In this document: piece after piece, positions 35,311 through 46,120 of the stretch
Numbering within the stretch: the first letter of the stretch is position 1
How the letters are laid out: every line of letters starts with the position of its first letter
From: Brachionus plicatilis
Taxonomy: Eukaryota; Rotifera; Eurotatoria; Ploima; Brachionidae
Direction of reading: 5' to 3'
Length of the DNA: 64,000 bases
NCBI GenBank assembly: GCA_010279815.1
Contig: QEOQ01000486.1
Span: 836,935-900,934 of the forward strand
The notes under the pieces: generated by a model
Databases searched by the model: none
What the model saw: only the letters and a program-made list of their open reading frames with translations
What the model was told of the DNA's origin: nothing
Program-made: the position numbers and the translations under genes

Positions 35311-38300
35311 TTAGTTGCTTTGTTCTTTTTGAATCATTTCTTGGCTAATTTTGTGAACTTGATCGACCAAATGTTTGACATTTTCAGGGTCCATATCTGG
35401 ATAAATGCCGTGGCCTAGATTAGCTATGTAGTTTTTGTGACCAAATTTTTGCAACATGTCCTTGGCCATTTTGGTCAGATCTTCTTTATTGGCATAGAGG
35501 GCACATGGGTCCAAGTTTCCTTGAAGAGTCATCGTTTCCCCGCAGATTCTTCTGGCCTGCGTTGGCTTAATTGTCCAATCAATGCCGACCACCTCGTAGT
35601 GTGACTGAGATAGCTCTTCCAAAACGTAGTGGCCATCTTTGGCAAATATTATCATCGGAACGCATGAAACTTTTCGTTCCTTTAGCTTGTCACGGACTCT
35701 TTTTGATATTACTCTGATGTATGGAAGTGCAAATTTAACAAACAAAGTGTGATCTAGACAACCTGCATGAGATTCAAACACTTGAAGAAGCTAAAAACAA
35801 TTTAATTTTAGCAATTTTTTAATTTTATTTTTAGCAATTAATTAAATATAAATTAATATTATGAAATTTTTTCTATTATTGAATTTTTGACTAGTTTTTT
35901 TTTAATTTTTCATAAAAATCTTGATGGTATTTTTTTAAAGTTTAATTTTTTTAAATAAGAATATTGACTAAATAAATTAGTCAATTTTTTTCAATAAATT
36001 TTATAACAAAACAAGTCCTAAAATAATATTCTTATTTTCACGCCTAGCAAACTTATACCAAATAAATACAGCAAATATTGGAATCTTGAAAAAAAGATTG
36101 AAAAAATCTTTTGCAGCAAAATGAAAATATTTTTGCAGCAAAATGAAAATATTTTTGCCATATATTTTAATTTATTCCCCGATATACGCAACCAACTCTC
36201 AATTTTTACACAGATTTTAAAAATATACAAAATCAATTTTGCAACAATATTTTTAACATCAAATTTTTGCCTCATAAAAATAATCAAAATAATTTAAATT
36301 AAAAAAATTTTAAGAATTAAAATATTGTCTATGTTCTTTAAATTAGAAAAATATCTTTTTCTGCTTCTACTTCTAGACACAGAATTAAAAAAAATTCATA
36401 TTTATTTTTCTAAGAATCGAAAATTTCCTTATTCCATAAATTGAATCAGCTGATTTACATTCACTGTATCACCTTAATCCAGCTAATGAAAAATATAAAA
36501 CTTTTGTTCTAGTGGTCTAAAACTTGTTCTGAAGATGAAATAGAGTGAAACTACCTACTGCGGAATTCTGCAGAATCTGTGCAAAATTGAACACTATATA
36601 AAAATATTAAAAATAAAATGCAATCAATTGGCTCAAATTTCTATAAATATAAATGAAATTAAATATTGATAAATTCTATTTTGTACTTAATTTTGATTGA
36701 GAATTCTAGATTTTTACAGGTTTACAGAAAAAGAGGATCTACCTCTTATTCATAAAAAAAAATTCACCGCATAATTATAAAAATTAAAATTTTGACAATT
36801 ATTACTGAATAAATTTTTAATTTACTTTTATTTTAATCTAAAAATTTTAATTCTTTAGTGAATAATTCAAACTCCAAGAATAGTCTTTTTATTGCCAGTA
36901 AAAAAAAATATTCTATTTAAAGAATAATTAAAGCTTTAAATAGAAAAAAATTTAAGAATGTTAAAACAAATTAAATTTAGTTGATTGTATTAAACAATGG
37001 TTTTGGCGATTGCTGTATCAGACATATGTTTTTCAATAGTTCATGGTTTGCATTTCAAAGCAGTTTTTAATGTTTTTTTATTTTAATAAATTTTGGTTTA
37101 AAGTATTTTTTAAAATTATCTGTAATTTAACATTAGTCAAACCTCGGTATAGATCTATAACGAGGTTAACAGTAATACAGAATACAGATACAGGTAATAC
37201 AGATTTTGCATTAAAAAAAAAAAACGAGATTTTAAAAAATATTAATATAGTATTTGATTGAAATAACAAAATTTAAAGTAACATTTTTATGAAAAGAATC
37301 CATAAAAAGTTTGGCATCATAATCTTAAGATTCTTAGCAAATGCAACTTCATTACTTCATCAATTAAACTAAAAAATGTCCTTATTTTCTAAATAATTTA
37401 TCTTGTAAATTTAAAAGTTATATTCATTGTTTTATTTATAAATTAAAAAAATAGCAACGTTTGTGGCAGAAATTTAACAATAAGATAACTAAACTGCATT
37501 TGCTCAGCATTACGGTAAATGTTACAAGAAATTGAAAAAATATTTAGAAAATTTTAAATACACTTTAAAAAATATGATAAATTCTAATATCTTTCTAGAG
37601 AACCTTTAAAATGTAAATGTCTCTGTCAATTTGTAAAATGTGTCATTTTGTAAAATTACTTGGCAAATAATAAAATTTTCCATTTTTCTTTGACCAGGCA
37701 TTTAAAAATTCAAAAAAAAATCAAAATAACTAATTTTTAATGATTTAACAAAAGTTAATATTAAATTTTAAAATTTTTTCCCTCAAAAATTTATTTTCAT
37801 TTATAAAAAAATTTTTAAAAATTTAAATTTTACAAAAACTGAACAAAACCCTTAATTAATAATTTAATTTATCAAATTTCTTTATTGAAAAATCTCCCCA
37901 TTACATTTCAAGGCAAACTTGAACTCAGCTTTTCGAAAAGAGCAAAAGAGCACTTTATAAATCCTTTATTCTGCCCAAAAGAAAGGACTTATACTGCTTT
38001 TAGTAAATAAACAATTTCTTTCTCTAGAGTTTTATCATTTGCCAAGTCATTTTACAAAATGACAAATTTTATAAATTGACAGTGACACAAATAACTGGGT
38101 AATTAATATTTTGAGTAATTTAAAAAAGTTCTTATTATAAAAATCAACAACCAAAGCCCAAAGCTTCATTTTTTATATATTTTTCATTTACTTTTTAATA
38201 AATTTTCATTTTTAACTCAATAATTATTTTATTTTAATTACTTGAGCACCAGCACACACTTGCTCCACCAAATAGTCAATTATAACATTAGTTAAAATTT

Positions 38301-38968
38301 TCAGAAGCTCGTGACTTTCTTCTGGGTATTTGTAGAGCCAAGCTTTGGCTTTTGATTGAGTGGTCGAACCCCCACCTTCAATCATGTAAGACATAAGTGT
38401 CCACTAAAAAAAAATTCCAACATTAAGTTATCATTAATCGAGGATAAGGTTTTACCGGCGCTCCACTGAAGCCTATTAGAGGAACTTTTCCTTGCAAAGT
38501 GTGTCTTGTCAAAGTGATTGCCTCAAAAACGTAGCTAAGCTCTTTTGTGACATCACAGTCTTTGTTCAGCTTTGAAATGTCAGCTGGAACAATCAAAGGT
38601 GCTGGAAACGAGGGCCCTTTTGAGGGAAGCATCTCGACTATCATGCCTAAGGCTTGAGGGATGACCAGGATATCACTGAATATGATGGCAGCATCTAGAT
38701 CAAATCTGTTAATTGGCATCATGGTGACGTCACAAGCCAATTGAGGATTTTGAACCAGCTCAAAAAATGACTGTTTAGTGCGAATTTCGCGAAATTCGGG
38801 CAAATATCGGCCAGCCTGACGCATGATCCAGATTGGTACACGTTCAACGCTTTCACCTTTAGCAGCTCGAATAATCAAATCATTTTTTAGAGGTGGAAAA
38901 TTCTTAATGAAAATAAGAATTATTTTTTTTTTAAGTAAAATTATTCTTTTGCTTACATCAGTGGACAT
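35311..38968 (-). CDS. UROD: Uroporphyrinogen decarboxylase
   Basis: Four exons, 38968-38957, 38902-38456, 38403-38242 and 35790-35311, give 366 aa; human UROD has 367. Conserved features: [19 protein letters not shown] (substrate-binding Arg), [19 protein letters not shown] (the key Asp), [20 protein letters not shown] (Tyr), [29 protein letters not shown] and [15 protein letters not shown] (His). The cytosolic enzyme converts uroporphyrinogen III to coproporphyrinogen III in haem synthesis. The first exon is only four codons (MSTD). Intron 1 is 54 nt with no in-frame stop, so a naive ORF call inserts 18 false residues and starts at an upstream ATG. Intron 3 is about 2.45 kb; open frames inside it (for example 36018-36287) are AT-rich noise. 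Confidence 0.97.
37140..37180. repeat. Near-perfect 28-bp palindrome in UROD intron 3
   Basis: AACCTCGGTATAGATCTATA followed by ACGAGGTT is palindromic except for one base pair. The half-site CAAACCTCGGTATA resembles pogo/Tigger-type terminal repeats, so it may be two fused element ends. A short tandem AATACAGA/ATACAGGT run follows. Confidence 0.5.
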
Positions 38969-39164
38969 TTTTTCCTTTTTTTTGAACAATATTAAAGCTA
39001 ATTTTTAAAAAAAGTTTTTTTGAAATATTTCTTTTGAATTATTGTTTTTTTTTCTAGTGATTTTTAAATGTTAAAAAAAAAAGAAAGCGAATTTTGTCTC
39101 AAAATTTAGCAAAACAAAGTTGTTGGCACAGACAGGGTTAAATTTGAAAAAATAAAAAATTAGT

Positions 39165-39420
39165 TCCAAATGTATTTAATTAATTTAAAATTAAAAAAAA
39201 ATGTGTTTTGTTTGATTGTTTTATTAGCAAAAAAATTATCATAAAATGTATAAAGTTTTCTATTTTGGTTGAATACTAGCAATCAATCTGCTGTTCGTAC
39301 AAACTTTTTTGTGTAGCTAAAAAATTTTTCATAAAATTGACATTCATTCGAATTAAATTGTTGAATGTCTGATTTATTAAATTAAATCCGGTAAGTTGAT
39401 TTAAATCTTTTAGATTAGAT
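39165..39420 (-). pseudogene. Partial duplicate of the 3' end of the 443-aa gene
   Basis: 39281-39420 closely matches 41216-41360, which encodes the last ~45 residues and stop of the gene at 41205-42536, and the match extends into its 3' flank (39165-39280 versus about 41120-41215, sharing ATTAGCAAAAAAAT and TCTATTTTGGTTGAATACTAGC). The copy carries a four-base insertion near 39288 (CAATCAATCTG versus CAATCTG) that shifts the frame, plus substitutions. It is a pseudogene fragment, not an exon. Confidence 0.75.
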
Positions 39421-39695
39421 TAAGAATGATTTTTTGAAATAGTTAATTTGAATTAATGCTATTTTTTCTAGTGATTTTTTTAATGTTAAAAAAAAGAAAG
39501 CAAATTTTGTCTCAAAATTTTGTTAAACAAAGTTGTTGACACGGACAGGGTTAAATTTGGAAAAATGAAAAAAATTGTCTCTAAATGTTTTTTAGACAAG
39601 AAAGCCCTGCTGATTAATTACAAAAAATTCAAATCAAAATTTCAAGAGAAATAAATAAAATTTATTTAAAAAATAAAACATAATTTAAGCATTAA

Positions 39696-40981
39696 CTATC
39701 TGAATTTCAGCAAACCGACTTTGAAATATTATCTGAATACTTGAAAACCTTGAAATAATGATTTTTTAGGCATTGTCAAAGAAAAAATTTTGATCCCAAC
39801 CCCCCTCAAAGATAAAAAAAAAACAAAATTTAGTTACCTTTGAGCTAAAAATCTCATGGTCTAATAGACATAACTTTATTAATATGTATATATTCTGAAA
39901 GCGCACAGTCTCATCTACAAAATGGTGTAGTAATTTAATCTATTATTATACCAAAAGATCGATATTTTGGCAAAAAATGGTAAAAATATGGTATTTTTCA
40001 CTATTTTTGTATCTAGTCCGCTGTTTCCTCCCCCAACCCCTACTTTTTTATACAGATTCTGAAACTAGAGAAAATTCTGAACAAAATGTTGAGACCATTT
40101 TTTATTTTCTCTTTTATTTCTCTTAAAAAAAGTATTCAAAATGAGACATTTTTAAAAAAATTGAAAAAATTAAAGTTTATTGAAGGTTTAATCAAGTTTA
40201 ATCAAAATTTATACAGTTAAAAGAAATTTAACTTTAGAATTGGATAGATTAGCTAATGATATGTCTGAAAAGGTGCCACTTTGTCTATTTCGGAAGCAAC
40301 AGCGATCGCTGGCGATTTAACTTTAAAGAGTGGGATCAAAATTTTTTTTTTGGATGAACTATCAAAATATAGAATCTAAAAAAGATCGAAAACAAAATAT
40401 AGAAGACTAAAAATATAGAATCATCAAAGTATAGAACAAAAATATATAGAATATACGAATATAGAAAAAAAAATATATAGAAAACTAAATATATAAAAAA
40501 GTTATAGCCGAAAATGATTTCCAGAACTTAGTCGAGCAAATTTGTGATGTTTCTTCTGTTTCTAATAAAATTCTAGAACAAGATAAATTTGATATGTTCT
40601 TGAATTATGAATTTGATCTTGATCGAGAACAAAAGTTGAAAACAATTGTCAGTGAGTATGATGTGTTGAACATAGATTTATTTTTCAATTGTAAAATAAC
40701 TTTATAAAATAGACAAAATATTAAATTAATCAATTAGTCAATTCTATTTAATTTTCTATATAATTACTTTCTATATTTTTTTTTCTATAATAAAGAAATT
40801 CTATAATTATTCAAATTGACGATTTCGATATTTTTTTTTCTACCTTTTTACCTTTCGATAAAAAAATAATTCTATATTTTGAACGTTAACCTTTTTTTGA
40901 CAATACTTAAAAAATCATTATTTCAAGGTTTTCAAGTATGCAGATTAATATTTTAAAGTCGGTTTGCTGAAATTCAGATAG
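39696..40981. mobile_element. 1.3-kb element with ~90-bp terminal inverted repeats
   Basis: The left end, CTATCTGAATTTCAGCAAAC and on to TTGAAATAATGATTTTTTAG (39696-39790), is the reverse complement of 40888-40981. The interior holds many ATATAGAA repeats (40365-40500) and their partial inverses (40760-40875). A plus-strand open stretch near 40505-40705 reads AENDFQNLVEQICDVSS then LEQDKFDMFLNYEFDLDREQ. The latter vaguely resembles the segment before the RT domain in Ty3/gypsy polyproteins, which would be a captured fragment; this is weak. No transposase is visible. Confidence 0.6.
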
Positions 40982-41204
40982 TGCTGTAGTTTTGCTACGC
41001 GCGAACCTTACAATTTGATTTTTAATTTCTTTGAATATTTTTTTTTGAAATTTGTTGTTGTTGAGATAACATTCAAGTTTAAATTTAAAAAAAAAGGGGC
41101 TTAAAAATCCTTTGTACTTTCTAGTGTTAATTAATTTAAAATTTAAAAAAAAAAAGTTTTTTGGTGGATCTTTTTTATTAGCAAAAAAATAATCTTCAAG
41201 TCCT

Positions 41205-42536
41205 CTATTTTGGTTGAATACTAGCAATCTGCTGTTCGTACAAACTTTTTTGAGTAGCCAAAAAATTTTTCATAAAATTGACATTCATTCGAATTAAATC
41301 GTTGAATGTCTGATTTATTAAATTAAATCCAGTAAGTTGATTTAAATCTTTTAGATTTGTTCCTTGGTTCAAAAAACTGACCGAGGCCAGCAACAAGCTT
41401 GACGGATTGTAAACATTAACACTTCGTATTAGATCCGAATGTCTGAGCAAGTCGTTCGGGTCTACCTGTATTTCAATGCTGTTCACTTCTTTTTTGTTCT
41501 CCGCAAATGTCAACTGCTTTCGTTTTGACTTTTCAGCTCTTGAGACTAAGGTAAAGTCCTGGTCGGTCTCGAAATCATCATAATAACTTTTGTCCTTGTA
41601 ACTTGAACGGTGATGGCTTTGGCTCAAAACATCCAATTCACTCTCTGATCTAGGATATTTTTTTTCACCAATTTCAGTCGCTATCGAAGAGTCCGCAGTT
41701 CTGTAGTCGGTCTCTGTCTCAATTACACTATTGGGAGTTTTGGACCTTTTCTTCCTTTTATCCTTGCTCTTTTTTTTGGAAGATTTGCTGGAACTTTTGG
41801 ACACTGAAGACTCGCTTTTGTCCAACTCATGAATGTCAAGAATTACATTGGCGTTCATCAGTGAGGGCGATTGAGTGGAAACAGTTGCAGTTGAAAGTTC
41901 GTCCTCTTCATAGATCGAAGCTGTCCTTCGTTCTGAGCTTATTGGCGACTTGGATTTGGGCTTTTTGGCAAATTTGTTATCTGCTGGTTCTAGATCGTCA
42001 ATGGTTAGAACCAAGTTTTTGCCAAGCAAATCTTCGACCTGTGATTCCTCTTGGTCTGTGATGGAATCCTGCTTTAGAAATTTGACTCGACTGGGAGATC
42101 GCTTGGGAAGATTGGAGGAATGGAATTCATTTGCTGAAGAGGCTTCGGATCGAAGCCGACTGGAAGGCCTTTGAATGGAGGACTTTCGGTTGGGTGTACT
42201 GCTTCGGTCGGCAATCGAAATCTCCAAGTCCGTGTCGGACATTTCACTCTTTTCCGAGTCCGATTTTTTTTCAGCCTTTGGCTTTGCTTTCACAAATTTG
42301 TTCTTGTTTAGGTTTTTGAATACCGAGTCCTCATCTTCGTCTCCATCATCGGCGTCATTCCGAAAGATTGAGTTTTCATCACCTGAGCTATTTATTGAAT
42401 AGGATTTTTTTGATTTAGGTGGTTTGCCTGTGTGTTTGGCCTGGAGTTTTTCGAATTTTTTCAAGGCATTGGAAGAAGCAAGAGAAACTTGTTTGCGCTG
42501 ATTTTGTCGCGAGCTCAATTCATAGGGATTTACCAT
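41205..42536 (-). CDS. 443-aa Ser/Lys-rich protein, possibly C19orf44-like
   Basis: This is a single long exon from ATG at 42536 to TAG. The first ~330 residues are low complexity and charged, with SGDENSIFRNDADDGDEDED, RKSSIQRPSSRLRSEASS and SSSKSSKKKSKDKRKKRSK (a strong basic, NLS-like run), and are likely disordered and phosphorylated. The C-terminal ~110 residues look folded: EIQVDPNDLLRHSDLIRSVN, NPSSLLLASVSFLNQGTN, FNDLIRMNVNFMKNFLATQK. The acidic start of that block followed by a helix ending in a 'FL-x-Q/S' pattern is reminiscent of the C-terminal domain of vertebrate C19orf44 (DUF4614), but I hold that only weakly. A broken copy of its 3' end lies at 39165-39420. Confidence 0.85.
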   Translation of the reverse strand: MVNPYELSSRQNQRKQVSLASSNALKKFEKLQAKHTGKPPKSKKSYSINSSGDENSIFRNDADDGDEDEDSVFKNLNKNKFVKAKPKAEKKSDSEKSEMSDTDLEISIADRSSTPNRKSSIQRPSSRLRSEASSANEFHSSNLPKRSPSRVKFLKQDSITDQEESQVEDLLGKNLVLTIDDLEPADNKFAKKPKSKSPISSERRTASIYEEDELSTATVSTQSPSLMNANVILDIHELDKSESSVSKSSSKSSKKKSKDKRKKRSKTPNSVIETETDYRTADSSIATEIGEKKYPRSESELDVLSQSHHRSSYKDKSYYDDFETDQDFTLVSRAEKSKRKQLTFAENKKEVNSIEIQVDPNDLLRHSDLIRSVNVYNPSSLLLASVSFLNQGTNLKDLNQLTGFNLINQTFNDLIRMNVNFMKNFLATQKSLYEQQIASIQPK

Positions 42537-43430
42537 TTTTTCGATTAAATTTTATATGATATTTTTATATTTTATTATTTGATTTTTATTTTTGATAATT
42601 TCAAAAAATTATTACATCTCCATGGTGAAGTGTAGGTCATAAATTTCAATTTTATTTAGAATGTAAATAATTAGCTGATCAACAATTTAAATGACCAATA
42701 TGAAAAAATACTAAGATTTAAAAATTATTTTTAAAATAATTAGGAAAAAAAAGGAAAAAATAGTGTTAAATCATTTGAAGTGGATAAACTTCTGGAGAAC
42801 CATCCATTCATCTAAAGATGAATAAATAAATATTTTCGTCACAAAAATTAGTTTTTTTTGTCTACAAATTAGGTTTTATTTTGTCAGTGAAAAATTATTA
42901 AATAGTCATCTCAATATATAAATTAGTCACCACTTTTAGTTATTTTTGTCATCTTAAAAACATTCAATTTGTCACCCTCAAAAAATATAAGCCTTTAAAG
43001 TTTTTTACATTTCTCAGAATTATTTATTTAAAAAAAAAAATTTGTAAGATTTTTAGATTTCTTTTTTCGATAATTTGTTTTAAAAGGTCATTATTTTTAC
43101 GAGATATTCAAAATTTAATGAAAATGATAAAAAGTCCCATGGACAAATATAAAAAAATATAAAGTTGGCGCCAACTTTAAATCGAGTAATTATTTTTACA
43201 TTTTTTTAATAAATATTTTCTCTGACATTTAATAAATAAATTCTTTGCAAAGTGAATTTCTTATCAACTGTTCTAAAAAAAACATCTTTTGCTAAAATAA
43301 ATTTGTCAAATTATCTCAATTTTAGCGTAGTAACATAGGTTTAAATATGCATTACAATCCATTACACATTTAAAATTTTAAAAAATAAATACTTTTAAAA
43401 TATCAAATTTTGTTAAATTAAATTAAAGAA
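42537..43430. other. Intergenic DNA, nothing recognised
   Basis: AT-rich sequence holding the promoter of the 443-aa gene and the 3' flank of the next minus-strand gene. No features beyond that could be supported. Confidence 0.5.
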
Positions 43431-45208
43431 TTAAAAATTCATGGTCCCAACAGGCTTCTGTAATGATGAAAATGATAAGCTTCGGCTCTTCTGGGATTTT
43501 TTTGGTGTTTTCTGAATGAATTCAATATCCTTTTCTCTATAACTTAGACGTTGTACGAGCAAATTAACTAAATTATTATTTATTGTTAAAATAAAAAATA
43601 ATTTTAAAAGAAATTTTTTTAAATGCAATAATAAAATGAAAAAAAAAATATTTTTTTACACAAGATAATGAAAACTTTTAATGTTTACCATATTATTTTT
43701 ATTACTTACTTACCCCCAAATCTAAAAGAATGAAAATATTTTTTATTTTTATAAATTATTAAACATAAATAATTAATAGAGATGCTTATGACATTTACAA
43801 AAATACTTGGAAAAAACTAAAGTTACAATATCAATTAAAAAAAATTTGATTTTTGATTTTTGTACTTTAAGGCAATCGAAAAGCTGTTTAAGACTTTTGT
43901 GAGACCAAATTTATTCTTTGATAACTTTCTAAAGACTGACTAAAAAATGTTATGTTGAAATAAAGAGACAAAAAAAGTTATAATGAAAAAAATTAAAAAA
44001 AAGTCAAATTTAAAATACTTGATCTTTTGATTTTTTAATTTCAATATTTTTAATTTATCTTTCTTTTTTTTTTTTTGTTTTTTTTTCTACTTTCGATTAG
44101 TTCAAATTAATAAAAATAAAGTTAAATGTTTTGACTTACATCTTATATCATGACAGAAAAATTAAGTGTCAAACTTATCAATCAAGGTTTTTTTTTTGAA
44201 TATTTTTACTTCTTTTAATAAAAATAGGGTCAAATTTCCAAATTTGTTTATATTTTAATTAAAAAGGTATTGATATTTTTTTTATGCATAATTGTTATTT
44301 TTGGGGTATTCTTTTTAAGATTTGGGGTATTTTATTCAATAATTGGGGTATCACAACTAAATTCACCCTTTCAAATGTAACATTAAATACTGCCGACCCA
44401 TGCCAAGCAATTGGATTTTTAATTTTATCTACTAAATTATCTTTTTCTTTCAATGATTTAAGAAAAAAAATGTTCAATTATCAAATGATTATTGGGGCTG
44501 TGAAGTTCATTTCAATTCGATCGTTTCAATTCAGAAAAATTTGAATAACTTTTTTACTATAAGGAATAATTTAGTTCTGTAAAATGCTTAATGATTAAGC
44601 AACTTTGCTTAATCCGAAAATATATGTCTGCAAAAACTCTGCAAAGTAAGTGCACAATTGATTTGAATACTTTTTAAAGGCGTACAAAATGCATAAAATT
44701 GCAGAGTATTTTGCAGACTTATTTTACTGAATTAAGCAAATTTGCTTATAATTGAGCATTTTTTAGAACTAAATAATCTCTTTTAGTAAAAAAGTTGTTC
44801 AATTTTTTCTGAATTGAAATGATCAAATTGAAACCAACTTCACAACCCCGTGATTATTTTTAGTTTCATCAATATTGTAGTAAAATTACGTATTTTATTG
44901 CAAAATAACGAAAATTTAATGAATAACTATTTCAGAAAAATCTAAGAAAACCAAAAACATTAGAATTCTTATTTTATTTTATAATTTTTCTTAAATTTTA
45001 GCAAAATCTCAGCATTTTACTTTGTAGATTTTTGTAAAATTTAGTACAAAAAAATTAAATTAAGATAAACATTTTTAATTTTTCAATTACTATATTGATT
45101 ATCTTTTTTTACTTCGATTAAAGATTTCAACGATTTCAAAAATTTTAAATTTAAATTTAAAAAAGCGGTTTTTAAAGATTTCGTTTTCAGCAACCGGACC
45201 TTTCATTT
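43431..45208 (-). CDS. Small two-exon gene, 76 residues, function unknown
   Basis: Exon A (about 45208-45113, ATG at 45206, donor GTAAAA) and the terminal exon (43567-43431, acceptor TAATAATTTAG) agree in phase and give MKGPVAENEIFKN..., then NRINLLVQRLSYREKDIE and a basic, Ser-rich tail KTPKKSQKSRSLSFSSLQKP. The terminal exon has clearly coding composition. Exon A follows a good acceptor (CTTCTTTTTCAG), so further 5' exons are possible and the ATG may not be the true start. The intron (about 1.5 kb) contains the MITE at 44489-44858 and a possible 8-nt microexon (43714-43721). No family is recognised. Confidence 0.5.
44489..44858. repeat. Long inverted-repeat MITE with GGGGYTGTGAAGTT termini
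   Basis: The left arm begins TTGGGGCTGTGAAGTTCATT. The right arm, in reverse complement, begins CGGGGTTGTGAAGTTGGTTT. Pairing runs through TTTCAATTCAGAAAAA, AACTTTTTTACTA, TTTAGTTCT, AAGCAA-TTTGCTTAAT and GTCTGCAAAA-ACTCTGCAA to a centre near 44680. The termini and the internal TTTGCAGAGT-like motif resemble the element at 19580-19950, suggesting one family. Confidence 0.8.
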
Positions 45209-45233
45209 CTGAAAAAGAAGAAAAATAAAACTT

Positions 45234-45285
45234 TGGTATTGTGAAATTCAAATACAAATTGAACAAAAAATTTTCCTTTTTTAAA
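45234..45285 (+). repeat. Solo arm of the GGTATTGTGAAATTC MITE family
   Basis: TGGTATTGTGAAATTCAAAT and the following ACAAATTGAACAAA then CCTTTTTT match the left arm of the complete element at 32385-32652 almost exactly. No inverted partner is present nearby, so this is a truncated copy. Confidence 0.7.
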
Positions 45286-45480
45286 TGAACGCAAAAGTTA
45301 AATAGAAAAACTAAGTTTTGATAAGCTATCACTACGAAGATAAGATATTTTTACTTAATTTTTAGCTTTTAAATTATCTTTATCAAAAAAATAAAGCAAA
45401 AATTTTTAAAATAAATTCGGCAATATGTTCAGTTCAATTGAACAAAAGCAAATCCTTTTTCTAAAAAATTAAAATTCTAT

Positions 45481-46120
45481 TTAAAGCTCGAGAAATTCAA
45501 AACTTAGTTGCTATCTGAATTTCTAATTTTTGATTTGAAAAACAATAAAAAAATCAACCAAAAAATATTCGTTAAAGCCGAATACTTCGAAGAATTTCGA
45601 ATTCTTTTCTTTACAGATCTTTTTATTTAAAAATATGAAAAATTTTTAAAAATTTAATGATTTTGAGACATTATTTATATAAAATAAAGATAAAATTCAA
45701 AAAAGTAAAACCATCCATTTATTCAGAATTTTGTCTAATTTATTTTAAAAATAAATGTGGGTCTTAAGTACACACGATTCGAGTTGAAATAAAGCGTTTT
45801 TTTATGGCTTTATTTCAATAAAAAAATTGACACACCTTTTTTTAAAATAAAAATATACGCCAGTGTGACAAATTTATGCTCTTTCAGAATATATATAATT
45901 TTAAAAAATATTTAAATTTTATCATTGAATACCTGGGTCTGAAAGAACTAAAACTTTTTAAAGAGTTAGTTATTTTTAGATCTCTCTCGGTTTAAAAAAT
46001 TTTTTTTGAACTTCCCAAAAAAAAAAAAAAATTATGATTTCAAAGAACGTAGTTTACGAATTTCAAGTCAAAATTAGAAATTCAGATAGAGCTGAAGTTT
46101 TGAATTTCTGGAACTTTAAA
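45481..46120. repeat. ~640-bp element with ~45-bp terminal inverted repeats
   Basis: The left end, AGAAATTCAAAACTTAGTTG then CTATCTGAATTTCTAATTTT, matches the reverse complement of the right end at about 46060-46120 (AGAAATTCAAAACTTCAGCT then CTATCTGAATTTCTAATTTT). The CTATCTGAATTTC tip is shared with the 39696-40981 element. The interior is non-coding. Confidence 0.7.

Larger units (their letters stand above)
38969..41204. repeat. Repeat block between UROD and the 443-aa gene
   Basis: No intact gene. 39045-39170 (starting TCTAGTGATTTTTAAATGTT) is repeated in direct orientation at about 39467-39590. 39165-39420 is a diverged copy of 41120-41360. 39696-40981 is bounded by inverted repeats. 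These features suggest insertion combined with local duplication. Confidence 0.6.

Noticed and set aside
36018..36287. 89-residue minus-strand ORF in UROD intron 3
   Set aside because: Phe/Ile/Lys-rich chance frame with repeated ATTTTTGCAGCAAAATGAAAAT units; UROD exons 3 and 4 join correctly around it.
40505..40710. Gypsy-like polyprotein fragment inside the TIR element
   Set aside because: Only a vague resemblance over a short stretch, with no protease or RT motif. Kept as a remark, not as a called gene.
41861..42402. Several plus-strand ORFs opposite the 443-aa gene
   Set aside because: Antisense shadows of a long real exon, with composition explained by its complement.
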